From Agromyces archimandritae (GTDB lineage: Bacteria > Actinomycetota > Actinomycetes > Actinomycetales > Microbacteriaceae): 64,000 nucleotides of DNA. This document shows, one piece after another, positions 32,553 through 41,478 of this stretch. The stretch covers positions 868,001-932,000 of the forward strand of contig NZ_CP071696.1 of assembly GCF_018024495.1 (NCBI RefSeq), in the 5' to 3' direction. The position numbers and the translations under genes are program-made. The notes under the pieces were generated by a model that was not told the origin of the DNA, ran no database searches, and saw only the letters and a program-made list of their open reading frames with translations. The number at the start of each line of letters is the position of its first letter. The first letter of the stretch is position 1.

Positions 32553-33709
32553 GCGACCCTCCGCTCGGCCGGCCGACGGATCGCGGCGACGAGCATCGCC
32601 TCGAGGGCGAGCGCGGGCTGCACATTGCCCTCGATGCGCTCGCGCGCGGTCTGGACGGCGTCAAGGGTCATCAGGGTCTCCTCTGGGGTGGATGCTTCGG
32701 CGGCGCGGCGCACCTCGCTTTCGACGGCGGCATTGACGAGCTCGAGGCCGGCGCCGAGCTGCACGAGCACGATGTCGCGGTAGAGGGAGGCGAGGTCGAC
32801 GAGGATGCGGTCGATGCCGTCGCGGAGGCTGCGGGTCGCACGCCGCTTGCGGTCGTCTTCGAGGGCGCGCAGCTGCCCGCGGAGGCCCGCCGGCACCGGC
32901 TGGCCCGGTTGCAGGCCGAGCGACCGCAGCGCCTGCTCGCGCTCTTCGGCGTCGCGCGTCTCGGCGATCGCGTTCGCATCCTCGCCGGCGATCGCGAGCA
33001 GGCGGGCGGCGCCGAGCACGGCGTCGGCGGTGCTGCGGATGCCGAGCGCGAGCTGCAGGGTCTCGGCACGGCGTTCGCGGGCCTCGGCGTTCTGGGCGAG
33101 CCTGCGGGCCATGCCGATATGGCTCTGCGCCTCGCGCGCGGCCCGCTCGGCGAGCGCCGGTTCGACGCCGCCCTGCCGCACGAGCAGCTCGGCGACGTCG
33201 GAGACGGACGGAACCTGCAGGCGGACGCTCCGCACCCGCGAGCGGATCGTCGGGATGAGGTCGGCCTCGCTCGGGGCGCAGAGGATCCACACGGTCTCGG
33301 CCGGCGGCTCCTCGAGTTCTTTGAGCAGGAAGTTCGAGGTCTGCTCGGTCATGCGGTCGGCGTCCTCGACGATGATGACGCGGTAGCGGCCGACGCTCGG
33401 CGCATAGTGCGAGCGCCGCACGATCTCGCGCACGTCGTCGCGTTTGATGATGACGCCTTCGGTGGCGAGCACGTGCAGGTCGGGGTGGCTGCGCGCCTCG
33501 ACTTGGATGCGGGTGGGTTCGTCGCCGTCGGGCGATCCGGAGATGAGGGCGGTCGCGAATGCGGAGGCGATGTTCGAGCGGCCCGAGCCGGGCGGGCCGG
33601 TCACGAGCCACGAGTGCGTCATCGACTGCGAACCGCCGCCGGCGCCCGCCGCGGCACGGAACACCGCGATGGCCGCGTCCTGCCCCGTGAGTTCGCTCCA
33701 CACGCTCAT
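32549..33709 (-). CDS. holB: DNA polymerase III subunit delta'
   Basis: 386 residues. AAA+ clamp-loader subunit with P-loop-like GPPGSGRS, VIIKRDDVREIV, the sensor region RVIIVEDADRM and ELEEPPAETVWILC. It works in the clamp-loader complex that places the beta clamp on DNA. Compared with typical delta' proteins, the Cys4 zinc module is missing (SGSPDGDEP...SHPDL has no Cys), and the SRC-type motif reads SRVRS. It lies downstream of tmk (34-bp gap) and overlaps the peptidase gene. Confidence 0.88.
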   Translation of the reverse strand: MSVWSELTGQDAAIAVFRAAAGAGGGSQSMTHSWLVTGPPGSGRSNIASAFATALISGSPDGDEPTRIQVEARSHPDLHVLATEGVIIKRDDVREIVRRSHYAPSVGRYRVIIVEDADRMTEQTSNFLLKELEEPPAETVWILCAPSEADLIPTIRSRVRSVRLQVPSVSDVAELLVRQGGVEPALAERAAREAQSHIGMARRLAQNAEARERRAETLQLALGIRSTADAVLGAARLLAIAGEDANAIAETRDAEEREQALRSLGLQPGQPVPAGLRGQLRALEDDRKRRATRSLRDGIDRILVDLASLYRDIVLVQLGAGLELVNAAVESEVRRAAEASTPEETLMTLDAVQTARERIEGNVQPALALEAMLVAAIRRPAERRVA

Positions 33710-33743
33710 GCGTCCACGCTACCCGGCGCCGCCGACAGCGCGG

Positions 33744-34370
33744 TCAGAGCAGCTCGGCGACGCGGTCGCGCACGAGCGCGGCGATCTCGTCGACGGGCAG
33801 CGCGGCATCCACCACGAGGAACCGGCCGGGTTCGGCGGCCGCGATCGCGAGGTACGCCTCCCGCACCCGCTCGTGGAACTCGGCGGCCTCGGCCTCGAGC
33901 CGGTCGTAGCGGGTGCGGGCCGCGTCGAGCCGGCCTCGCGCGGTCGCCGCGTCGAGGTCGAGCAGCACCGTCAGCTGCGGGGCGAGCCCGCCCGTCGCCC
34001 AGGCGGAGATGCCGCGCACCGCCTCGGGGTCGAGCACGCGGCCGGCGCCCTGGTAGGCGACCGAGGAGTCGATGTAGCGATCCTGCAGTACGACGTCGCC
34101 GCGGTCGAGGGCCGGGCGCACGATGGTCGCGATGTGGTGCGCGCGGTCGGCCGCGTACAGCAGTGCTTCGGCGCGCGGATCGATGTCGCCGCGGCTGTGC
34201 AGCACGATCTCGCGCACGTCGGCTCCGAACGCGGTGCCTCCGGGTTCGCGGGTGCGCACGACCGCGCGGCCCTGCTCGGCGAGCCAGGCGCCGAGGAGTT
34301 CGGCCTGCGTCGTCTTGCCGGAGCCGTCGCCGCCCTCGAAGGTGATGAAGAGTCCGTCGGCTCCGCTCAC
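33744..34370 (-). CDS. tmk: thymidylate kinase
   Basis: 208 residues. P-loop GGDGSGKTT (14-22), DR-x motif in VVLQDRYIDSSVAYQG, the TREPGGT segment and the LID region TARGRLDAARTRYDRLE. It phosphorylates dTMP to dTDP for DNA synthesis. The ATG overlaps the topA stop by 4 bp, and holB follows, so topA, tmk and holB form a replication operon. Confidence 0.95.
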   Translation of the reverse strand: MSGADGLFITFEGGDGSGKTTQAELLGAWLAEQGRAVVRTREPGGTAFGADVREIVLHSRGDIDPRAEALLYAADRAHHIATIVRPALDRGDVVLQDRYIDSSVAYQGAGRVLDPEAVRGISAWATGGLAPQLTVLLDLDAATARGRLDAARTRYDRLEAEAAEFHERVREAYLAIAAAEPGRFLVVDAALPVDEIAALVRDRVAELL

Positions 34371-37177
34371 GCCTCGGGCGCCTTCTTCGCGGGCGCCTTC
34401 TTCGCGGCGGGCTTCTTCGCCGCGGGCTTCTTGGCCGCAGGCTTCTTCGCAGCGGCAGGTTTCTTCGCGGCCGGTTTCTTCGCCGGACCCTTGTCGCGCT
34501 TGATCTGCAGCAGTTCGACGGCGCGTTCGAAGGTGATGTCCTCGACCGAGTCGCCGCGCGGGATCGTCGCGTTCGTCGTGCCGTCGGTGACGTACGGGCC
34601 GAACCGGCCGTCCTTGACCTTGATCGGCTTGCCGCTGACGGGGTCGGCGTCGAACTCCTTCAGGGCGCTCGGTCCGCGCCTGGCGCCGTACTTCGGCTGG
34701 GCGAACACCTCGAGCGCCGCCGGCAGGTCGATCGAGAAGATCTCGTCCTCGGTGGCGAGCGAACGCGAGTCGGTGCCCTTCTTCAGATAGGGCCCGTAGC
34801 GGCCGTTCTGCGCGGTGATCTCGTCGCCCGTTCCGGGGTCGGCGCCGACGACGCGCGGCAGCGAGAGCAGCCTGACGGCGGTGTCGAGGTCGACCTCGGC
34901 CGGGTCCATCGTCTTGAACAGAGATGCCGTGCGGGGCTTGACCGCGGCGGCCTTCTTCGTGCCCTTCTTCGGCTTCGCGGTTTCCCCGGTGGATGCCGCG
35001 GCGCCTGCTCCCCCGGCCGTCTCCGGCTCCGGTTCGAGCTCGGTGACGTACGGGCCGAAGCGCCCGTCCTTCAACACGATCTCCTTGCCGGTTTCGGGAT
35101 GCCGGCCGAGCACCCGGTCGGTGGCGACCGGTGCTTCGATGAGCTCGACGGCTTTCTCGCGGGTGAGCTCGTCGGGCGCGAGGTCCTCGGGCACGTTGAT
35201 GCGGCGGGGCGGGGTGTCGGGCCCGGCGTCGGGGTCGGCGACCTCGAGGTAGGGGCCGTACTTGCCGATGCGCAGGGTGATGCCCTCGGCGATCTGCACC
35301 GAGTTGATCTCGCGGGCGTCGATATCGCCGAGGTTGTCGACGACGTTCCGGAGGCCCCGGTGGCGGTCGCCGCCGAAGTAGAACTCGTTCAGCCAGTCGA
35401 GGCGGTCGGCGTCGCCGGCGGCGATGCGGTCGAGGTCGTCCTCCATCTCGGCGGTGAAGTCGTATTCGACGAGGTCGCCGAAGTGGTCTTCGAGGAGCCT
35501 GACGACCGAGAACGCCGTCCAGCTCGGCACGAGCGCCTGGCCGCGCCGGGTGACGTAGCCGCGGTCGAGGATGGTCGAGATGATCGACGCGAACGTCGAG
35601 GGGCGGCCGATGCCGAGTTCTTCGAGGCGTTTGACGAGGCTCGCCTCGGTGAAGCGGGGCGGCGGGCTCGTCTCGTGGTCTTTGGCCTCGAGTTCGGCGA
35701 GGTGGATCTGCTGGCCCTCGGCGAGCGCGGGCAGCTTCGCCTCCCCGGGCGTCTCGTCGCGCTCGTCCTCGTCGCGGCTCTCCTCGTAGGCGGCGAGGAA
35801 GCCGCGGAAGGTGATGACGGTGCCGCTCGCGGTGAACTCGGCGGTCGCACCCCCGATCGAGGCGGTCGTGTCGATGCCGGTGCCCGCGGCATCCGCCGTC
35901 GGCCCGACCTCGATGGTCATGGTCGCCGTCTGCCCCTTGGCGTCGGCCATCTGCGAGGCGACGGTGCGCTTCCAGATGAGGTCGTAGAGCTTGAATTCGC
36001 TGCCGCGGAGTGCCGACTGCACTTCGGAGGGCAGGCGGAACACCTCCCCCGAGGGGCGGATCGCCTCGTGCGCCTCCTGCGCGTTCTTCGACTTGGAGGC
36101 GTAGCTGCGGGGCTTGTCGGGGATGGAGTCGGCGCCGTAGAGCGTGGTCGCCTGGGTGCGCGCGGCCGTGATCGCCTGCTGCGAGAGCGAGGTCGAGTCG
36201 GTGCGCATATAGGTGATGTAGCCGTTCTCGTAGAGCGACTGCGCGACGCGCATCGTGTCGCGCGCCGAGAGGCGGAGCTTGCGGGCGGCCTCCTGCTGCA
36301 GGGTCGACGTGGTGAACGGGGCGGCCGGGCGGCGCGAGTAGGGCTTCGACTCGACCTTGGAGACCCGCGCGGGCACGGTGTCGTCGCGGAGGGCGTCGGC
36401 GAGGGCGTTCGCGGTCGGCCCGTCGAGGACGACGGCGTCGCTCGTCAGCCGCCCGCGGTCGTCGAAGTCGCGACCGGTCGCGACCCGGCGACCGTCGAGG
36501 CGGACGAGTCGTGCCTCGAAGGCGTTCTTGGCGGGCTCGTCGGCGTCGGGCGCGAAGCGGCCCGAAAGGTCCCAGTAGGCGGCGGTGACGAAGGCGATCC
36601 GTTCGCGTTCGCGGTCGACGACGAGGCGCGTCGCCGCCGACTGCACCCGGCCGGCCGAGAGCCCGGGGCCGACCTTCCGCCAGAGCACGGGCGAGACCTC
36701 GTAGCCGTAGAGGCGGTCGAGGATGCGTCGGGTCTCCTGCGCGTCGACGAGGGCGGTATCGAGTTCGCGGGTCCGGTCCTTCGCCTTCTGGATCGCGTCT
36801 TTCGTGATCTCGTGGAAGACCATGCGGCGCACGGGCACCTTCGGCTTCAGCTCCTGCAGCAGGTGCCAGGCGATCGCTTCGCCCTCGCGGTCCTCATCGG
36901 TGGCGAGGAGGAGTTCGTCGGCGTTCTTCAGCGCACGCTTCAGCTCGGCGACCGTCTTCTTCTTCGAGTCCGAGACGACGTAGTAGGGCTCGAAACCGTT
37001 CTCGACGTCGACCGAGAACTTGCCGAGGGATCCCTTCTTCAGGTCCGCGGGCAGGTTCTTCGGCTCGATGAGATCGCGGATGTGCCCGACCGAGCTCAGC
37101 ACCTCGTAGCCGTCGCCCAGGTACTGGGCGATCGACTTCATCTTGGTCGGCGACTCGACGATGACCAGTGTTGGCAC
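34367..37177 (-). CDS. topA: DNA topoisomerase I
   Basis: 936 residues from the GTG at 37175-37177, with AAGAGGAG 4 nt upstream (the upstream GTG at 37195 would put this site inside the gene). Toprim acidic motifs E8 and TDEDREGEAIAW; catalytic Y323 in GYITYMRTD. Instead of zinc fingers there are actinobacterial C-terminal repeats (GRFGPYVT and GRYGPYLK copies). The last 40 or so residues form a Lys/Ala/Pro tail like histone H1, which aids processivity. It relaxes negative supercoils. First gene of the topA-tmk-holB unit. Confidence 0.96.
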   Translation of the reverse strand: MPTLVIVESPTKMKSIAQYLGDGYEVLSSVGHIRDLIEPKNLPADLKKGSLGKFSVDVENGFEPYYVVSDSKKKTVAELKRALKNADELLLATDEDREGEAIAWHLLQELKPKVPVRRMVFHEITKDAIQKAKDRTRELDTALVDAQETRRILDRLYGYEVSPVLWRKVGPGLSAGRVQSAATRLVVDRERERIAFVTAAYWDLSGRFAPDADEPAKNAFEARLVRLDGRRVATGRDFDDRGRLTSDAVVLDGPTANALADALRDDTVPARVSKVESKPYSRRPAAPFTTSTLQQEAARKLRLSARDTMRVAQSLYENGYITYMRTDSTSLSQQAITAARTQATTLYGADSIPDKPRSYASKSKNAQEAHEAIRPSGEVFRLPSEVQSALRGSEFKLYDLIWKRTVASQMADAKGQTATMTIEVGPTADAAGTGIDTTASIGGATAEFTASGTVITFRGFLAAYEESRDEDERDETPGEAKLPALAEGQQIHLAELEAKDHETSPPPRFTEASLVKRLEELGIGRPSTFASIISTILDRGYVTRRGQALVPSWTAFSVVRLLEDHFGDLVEYDFTAEMEDDLDRIAAGDADRLDWLNEFYFGGDRHRGLRNVVDNLGDIDAREINSVQIAEGITLRIGKYGPYLEVADPDAGPDTPPRRINVPEDLAPDELTREKAVELIEAPVATDRVLGRHPETGKEIVLKDGRFGPYVTELEPEPETAGGAGAAASTGETAKPKKGTKKAAAVKPRTASLFKTMDPAEVDLDTAVRLLSLPRVVGADPGTGDEITAQNGRYGPYLKKGTDSRSLATEDEIFSIDLPAALEVFAQPKYGARRGPSALKEFDADPVSGKPIKVKDGRFGPYVTDGTTNATIPRGDSVEDITFERAVELLQIKRDKGPAKKPAAKKPAAAKKPAAKKPAAKKPAAKKAPAKKAPEA

Positions 37178-37373
37178 CAGACTCCTCTTATTCACACGTC
37201 ATGGCGGATTGCGCACGGCGAGAAGCTCCCCCGAGCGGTGCGCGTGCGGCGCGACGGATGCCCTCCGTCAGCCACACGATACACATATCCGCCGGGAGCG
37301 CCCTCAAGCCGACTCTCCGAAACGGCCGTCCCTTCTTCCTTGCATCCGTCGCGGACCGGACGAGAATGACGGT

Positions 37374-37601
37374 ATGGGCACTGCACTCGGCACCTACACG
37401 GCGAAGCTCAGCGACGGCCCGCTGGAGGGCCGCACGATCTCGACCGCCTTCCTCGAATCCGGTGATCCGCGGCCGCGGCTGGAGATCCCCGGAGCGGGCA
37501 AGCGCTATATCTATTCGCGCGGCGCCGGGCTCGAGTACGAGGATTCGGGCGATCGCCCGAGCGCCGTCGAGTACCGCTTCATCGAGACCAGCGTCGACTG
37601 A
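37374..37601 (+). CDS. hypothetical 75-residue protein
   Basis: ATG at 37374, divergent from topA. A compact soluble, beta-rich sequence (TYTAKLSDGPLEG, KRYIYSRGAG, VEYRFIET). No family recognised and no clear ribosome-binding site. It is convergent with the Tad-locus end. Codon use fits a real gene. Confidence 0.6.
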   Translation: MGTALGTYTAKLSDGPLEGRTISTAFLESGDPRPRLEIPGAGKRYIYSRGAGLEYEDSGDRPSAVEYRFIETSVD

Positions 37602-37625
37602 CCGATCGACCGACGGGCGACCGGA

Positions 37626-38036
37626 TCACCCCGGCCAGCCCGGCGGGCCGGCGCGTGCCGTCGCGGTCGTGTCGAAGGGCCCGAGCGCGATCGAGACCGA
37701 GACGTCGGCGACGGGGCCGTCGAGGGCGCAGCCGGTCAGCTCGGCTCCGCCGAGCGCCGCGGCCCGCGCGGCGAGCTCGCAGGGCACCGCGTCGACGACC
37801 CCGGCGACCGCGTCGGCGGCGGCCAGCGCCGCCGCGTCCGCCGCATTCGCGGCACGCGCGCTCTGCACGAGCATCCCGAGCACGGGGAGCACGACCGCCG
37901 TCACCGTCATGATCGCCGCGACGATCGCGACGACGAGCACGGTGGCCGCGCCGCGCTCGGAGGAGATCGGCGGCCCGGCATCCGCCTCGGCGGCGACCGG
38001 CCCCGGCGCGTCCGCCGGCCGCACGGCCCCCCTCAC
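37626..38036 (-). CDS. TadE-like protein of the Tad/helicase-secretion neighbourhood
   Basis: 136 residues from a GTG at 38034-38036 overlapping the TadE stop (GTGA). An N-terminal ERGAATVLVVAIVAAIMTVTAVVLPVL segment (about residues 26-52) gives the prepilin-like motif with the Glu and one TM helix. A periplasmic domain with two Cys residues follows. Similar small proteins end Tad operons in actinobacteria (Rv3660c-neighbourhood type). Probably a minor pseudopilin. Confidence 0.75.
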   Translation of the reverse strand: MRGAVRPADAPGPVAAEADAGPPISSERGAATVLVVAIVAAIMTVTAVVLPVLGMLVQSARAANAADAAALAAADAVAGVVDAVPCELAARAAALGGAELTGCALDGPVADVSVSIALGPFDTTATARAGPPGWPG

Positions 38037-38380
38037 AGCCCGCCGGCCAGCGCACACGAGTCCGCCCGCAGCTCGACGGCGGCGAAGAGCCCCCCGCCGC
38101 CGGCGGTGACGGTCGCGCAGACGAACTCGCCCTCGCGGCGTTCGGCGAGCGCCGCCCCGCCGACCATCCGTTCGACGAGTGCGGCCGCCGATGCGGCGGC
38201 CTCGCCCCGGCCGAGCGCGCGTGCGGCATCCGCTGCGGCATCGGTCAGCCGCACCTGGGCGGTGACGAGCTGCACCGCCGCCAGGCATGCGGCGAGCACG
38301 AGCGCCACCGCGGGCAGCGCGACGGCGAACTCCGCCGTCACGCTGCCCCGGTCGCCGGCGTCAGCCCACCGTGAGCGCAT
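38033..38380 (-). CDS. tadE: TadE-family pseudopilin
   Basis: 115 residues from the ATG at 38378-38380. The TadE motif DRGSVTAEFAVALPAVALVL has the conserved Glu and a hydrophobic helix. The exterior domain contains two Cys residues (FVCAT, DSCALAG). Likely processed by a prepilin peptidase and assembled with the small DUF4244 pilin. The start overlaps the preceding gene by 20 bp. Confidence 0.82.
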   Translation of the reverse strand: MRSRWADAGDRGSVTAEFAVALPAVALVLAACLAAVQLVTAQVRLTDAAADAARALGRGEAAASAAALVERMVGGAALAERREGEFVCATVTAGGGGLFAAVELRADSCALAGGL

Positions 38381-38582
38381 TGCGCACGAGATCGGTGAGG
38401 ATGCCGCGAACCTCGTCGCCGGCGAGGATGACGGCGAGCAGCCCGGCGAAGCCGACGGCGGCGAGGGTCGCGACGACGTATTCGGCGGTCGCGGCGCCCC
38501 GGTCCTCGGCGAGGCGGCCGAGCAGGGCGTTCCGTCGCGGAGCGGCGTCGAAGGGTCGTCGGAGAGCGCGGTCACGGGTCAT
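38361..38582 (-). CDS. DUF4244 small pilin-like protein
   Basis: 73 residues with an AAAGGAA ribosome-binding site. DRGAATAEYVVATLAAVGFAGLL is the Flp-type processing site (Gly-Ala with Glu at +5) followed by a hydrophobic helix. In Flp-like actinobacterial Tad loci this is probably the major pilin subunit. It lies between the inner-membrane platform gene and tadE. Confidence 0.85.
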   Translation of the reverse strand: MTRDRALRRPFDAAPRRNALLGRLAEDRGAATAEYVVATLAAVGFAGLLAVILAGDEVRGILTDLVRNALTVG

Positions 38583-38642
38583 GGTGGGTTCCTTTCGTCT
38601 GGCCGGGGGTTCCGGCGCGATGGCGGCACGAGGTCTGGGGGG

Positions 38643-39629
38643 TCATCCGAGGGTTCCCGTGACGACCGAGATGAGCAGCGGTGCGACGCCGAGCAGCCCG
38701 AAGGCCGGCAGCACGCACACGCCGAGGGGGATCATGAGCGCGGTGCCGAGGGATGCGGCACGCAGTTCGCCGGCGGCGCGCGCGTCGCGTCGGAGCCTTG
38801 CGGCGTCGGCTTTCAAGAGGAGGGCGACGGGTGCGCCGGCACGTTCGGCGAGGGCCTGCACCTCGTCGGCGGATCGGCCGTCGCCGGCGTCGGGCAGGAG
38901 CCGGCCGAGCGTCTCGCGCACGAGCCGACGCGCGGCCGGCAGCGAGGCGCCGCCCGACATGGCGATCGCCACGAGCTCGAGTTCGAGCCCGGGCGCGTCG
39001 GGCATGCGTGCCGCCCTGGCTGCGAGCCGCCGGTTCCAGGCGGCCCCGGCCCAGAGCAGCAGCACCCCAACCGCCCCGCTCGCGGCGCCGATCGGGGTGC
39101 CGGTGAGGGTGCCGATGGTGTCGAAGCCGAGCACGGCGCCGAAGCCGACGGCGACGACGGGCAGCCACGCGACGAGCCGGGCGCTCGAGCGCGGCCCGGC
39201 GAGCGCGGTCGCGACCTCGCGGCGGAGTTCCGCTTCGCCGCGGAGGGCCTCTGCGAGCGCGTGCAGCCCGTCGCCGAGGGGTGCGCCGGCGGCGACGGCG
39301 ACGTCCCAGGCGGCGACGAGGGTGCGCCAGCCGGGCTCGGCCGGGCCGTGGGCTGCGGCATCCGCACCGGTGATCAGTTCGGCGAGCGGATGCCCGTGCG
39401 CGGCGAGCTCGGCCGCGCGCCGCATGCGCTCGGCATCGGTGCCGCCGAGTTCGGCGAGATGACGCCAGGCCGCGGCCGGCGCGACGCCGGCGCCGAGCAG
39501 CACCGCGAGACGTTCGGCGAGCTGGGCGAGACGTTCGCGTTCGGCGATCTCGTCGGGGCGGCGGGCGAGTCGGGCGCGCAGCCGCGGGGCGAGCCGTGCG
39601 CGCAGCGGTGCGGGCGTCCCGGCGATCAT
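38643..39629 (-). CDS. type II secretion F-domain protein (Tad platform, TadB/TadC-like)
   Basis: 328 residues overlapping tadA by 4 bp (ATGA). A cytoplasmic N-terminal half with LAERLAVLLGAGVAPAAAW and a repeat-like AAWDVAVAAGAPLGDGLHALAEAL resembles a TadB T2SF half. Two membrane segments (about 155-205) follow, then a second T2SF domain (ELVAIAMSGGASLPAARRL) and two C-terminal TM helices. Most Tad systems use separate TadB and TadC; here one protein appears to hold both parts. Confidence 0.82.
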   Translation of the reverse strand: MIAGTPAPLRARLAPRLRARLARRPDEIAERERLAQLAERLAVLLGAGVAPAAAWRHLAELGGTDAERMRRAAELAAHGHPLAELITGADAAAHGPAEPGWRTLVAAWDVAVAAGAPLGDGLHALAEALRGEAELRREVATALAGPRSSARLVAWLPVVAVGFGAVLGFDTIGTLTGTPIGAASGAVGVLLLWAGAAWNRRLAARAARMPDAPGLELELVAIAMSGGASLPAARRLVRETLGRLLPDAGDGRSADEVQALAERAGAPVALLLKADAARLRRDARAAGELRAASLGTALMIPLGVCVLPAFGLLGVAPLLISVVTGTLG

Positions 39630-40840
39630 GCCGCGACCTCCAGCCGCTCGCCGCGCAGTTCGAGGCGCCCGATGCCCTGCACGCGGCGGCGACCGCCCGC
39701 GCGTTCGAGGTGCACGACGAGGTCGAAGGCGCTGGCCGCCTGCCGTGCGACGGCGGTCGGGCCCATGCCGGCGGATGCGCCGAGCGCTTCGAGGCGCGCC
39801 GGCACGTCGTCGAGGGAGTTCGCGTGCAGGGTTCCCGCCCCGCCGTCGTGGCCGGTGTTCAGGGCGCCGAAGAGTTCGCGCAGCTCGGGGCCGCGGCATT
39901 CGCCGACGACGAGCCGGTCGGGGCGCATGCGGAGCGCCTCGCGGACGAGCGCGTCGAGCCCGACGCGGCCTGCGCCCTCGAGGTTCGCCTGCCTGGCCTC
40001 GAGGCCGATGACGTGGGGGTGGGCGATCTCGAGCTCGCCGACGTCTTCGACGACGACGATCCGTTCGCGCGGCGGCGCCTCGGCGAGGAGGGCTGCGAGC
40101 AGCGTCGTCTTGCCGGTGCCCGCGGCGCCGGTGATGAGCAGGTTCTCGCGGGCGGCGACGGCGGCGCGGAGGCGCCCGAGTTCGGCGGAGGTCAGCATGC
40201 CGCCGGCGGCGAGCTCGGCGACCGTGCGCCCGGCCTGCCGCGGGATGCGCACCGAGACGAGCGTGCCGGAGCGCGAGACGGGCGGCAGCACGGCGTGCAC
40301 GCGGATCCCCGCGCCGAGACGCACATCGACGGCGGGCGTCGCCTCGTCGATATGGCGGCCGCCGGCGGCGACGAGGGCGACGGCGAGCCGGCGCACCTCG
40401 GCCTCGTCGGCCTCCCAGCCGGCGGCCGGCACGACCCCGTCGCCGCGGTCGACCCACAATCCGCTCTCGCCGTTCACGAAGAGGTCGGTGACGCGCTCGT
40501 CGTCGGCGAACGGGGCGAGCGGGCCGAGCGCCGACACGTCGACGGATGCCGCGTCGCGCTCGGTGCCGGACGCCGCGCCGTCGCTCGCACCCGACGGCGC
40601 GACCGAGGCCCCACCCGATGGCGCGGCGACGAACACGCCCGCCGGCCCGCGCTGTCCAGCGGCGCGTTCCGACACCGCCGCACCCTCCGACGCCGCCGCG
40701 CGTTCGACGGGCGCCGGGCGCGCAGCGGCACCCGGGCCGGCGGAGCCCCGGGCGGGGCGCGAGACGGCATCCACTCGGGGCACGGCCGCCGGGCGGCCCT
40801 CGGCGAGCCAGGAGGGCGTCGCGACGAACGGAACGATCAT
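39626..40840 (-). CDS. tadA: Tad pilus/secretion ATPase
   Basis: 404 residues. An Ala/Pro-rich N-terminal 95 residues are followed by the type II/IV secretion ATPase core with Walker A GAAGTGKTT, Asp box IVVVEDVGELEI, Walker B RPDRLVVGECRGPE and His box GHDGGAGTLHANS. It powers assembly of the Flp-like pili with the downstream platform and pilins. The usual ssd/cpaE partner is not found upstream, where an 870-bp gap lies. Confidence 0.93.
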   Translation of the reverse strand: MIVPFVATPSWLAEGRPAAVPRVDAVSRPARGSAGPGAAARPAPVERAAASEGAAVSERAAGQRGPAGVFVAAPSGGASVAPSGASDGAASGTERDAASVDVSALGPLAPFADDERVTDLFVNGESGLWVDRGDGVVPAAGWEADEAEVRRLAVALVAAGGRHIDEATPAVDVRLGAGIRVHAVLPPVSRSGTLVSVRIPRQAGRTVAELAAGGMLTSAELGRLRAAVAARENLLITGAAGTGKTTLLAALLAEAPPRERIVVVEDVGELEIAHPHVIGLEARQANLEGAGRVGLDALVREALRMRPDRLVVGECRGPELRELFGALNTGHDGGAGTLHANSLDDVPARLEALGASAGMGPTAVARQAASAFDLVVHLERAGGRRRVQGIGRLELRGERLEVAA

Positions 40841-41002
40841 GCCGGCGAGGCTATGCGGAGCGCCGGGCCCGCCGGGGCCGTTCCGGCGGATCTCTGGAGA
40901 ACCCGTTCACGGCACGCCCCTGTGGAGGACCGGTCGCAGCCGGCGGCACGCAGCGCCCGGCCCGGCGCCGGCCCAGAAACCGAGACACGAGACCCGCACC
41001 GG

Positions 41003-41032
41003 CACCCGCACCCGCACCCGCACCCGCACCCG
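41003..41032. repeat. (CACCCG)5 microsatellite
   Basis: Five perfect 6-bp units inside the left flank of the palindrome element. Confidence 0.9.
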
Positions 41033-41092
41033 ACGCATCCACCCGCGCCCCGTCCACCGCATCCACCCCGCCCGCGCGGCACGCCCGCCCAC

Positions 41093-41187
41093 AGGAGTAC
41101 CGATCTCGCGTCCGGGTACCCCGAGAAGTACCGATCTCCCGTGGGAGTGCTGACTTTCCGGCACTCCAGCGGGAGATCGGTACTCCT
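41093..41187. repeat. long palindrome with two alternative left arms
   Basis: The right arm (41161-41187) can pair with 41127-41150 (22 of 24 bp, 10-nt loop) or, over 15 perfect bp, with 41093-41107. The shared word is AGTACCGATCTC. The two pairings exclude each other. Confidence 0.85.
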
Positions 41188-41293
41188 ACGAACGGGCAGC
41201 CGCCACGCGCCCGGCCCGCACCGGCCCGCACCGGCCCACACCGGCCCAGAGACCAGAGACCCGAGACCCGCACCCGGCGCATCCACCCGCCAA

Positions 41294-41472
41294 CGCGAAA
41301 GTCCCCCTCCACGCCGTTGTGGAGAGGGACTCGCGCTCTGCCGTTCTGCTGAACCGCCGATATTAAAGAAGGGGGCGGCACCCATTGGGGGGAACAGGTG
41401 CCGCCTCGGCAGCGCGTGGATTGGGGGGAATCCAAGGCGCTGCAGGCCTCGAAAAACGAAGTTGTTCGGGCG
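41294..41472 (-). ncRNA. 6C-type small RNA
   Basis: Read on the minus strand, two adjacent hairpins each display six C's in the loop. One has stem GCAGCGC...GCGCTGC plus GGATT/AATCC (41409-41443); the other has stem GGCGGCACC/GGTGCCGCC (41374-41405). In both, the loop holds TTCCCCCCAAT. This is the hallmark of the actinobacterial 6C RNA (Mycobacterium B11), which pairs through C-rich loops with G-rich ribosome-binding sites. A strong terminator (AGTCCC..., arms 41300-41312 and 41319-41331) ends it, and TTGCGT-16-TAAACT (41501-41506, 41479-41484) is a fitting promoter. The 5' end is estimated. Confidence 0.85.
41300..41331 (-). terminator. rho-independent terminator of the 6C RNA
   Basis: 13-bp stem with a 6-nt loop followed on the minus strand by TTTCGCG. 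Confidence 0.75.
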
Positions 41473-41478
41473 GAGACC

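Larger units (their letters stand above)
40968..41291. repeat. structured non-coding block: direct repeats around a long palindrome
   Basis: A segment beginning CCGGCCCAGAAACCGAGAC (40968-41000), with a tail at 41031-41047, recurs in slightly altered form at 41241-41274 and 41275-41291. The copies flank the palindrome at 41093-41187. No protein-coding frame in it is convincing. It looks like an inserted repeat element. Confidence 0.6.

Noticed and set aside
41003..41032. CRISPR or coding repeat
   Set aside because: A simple 6-bp microsatellite.
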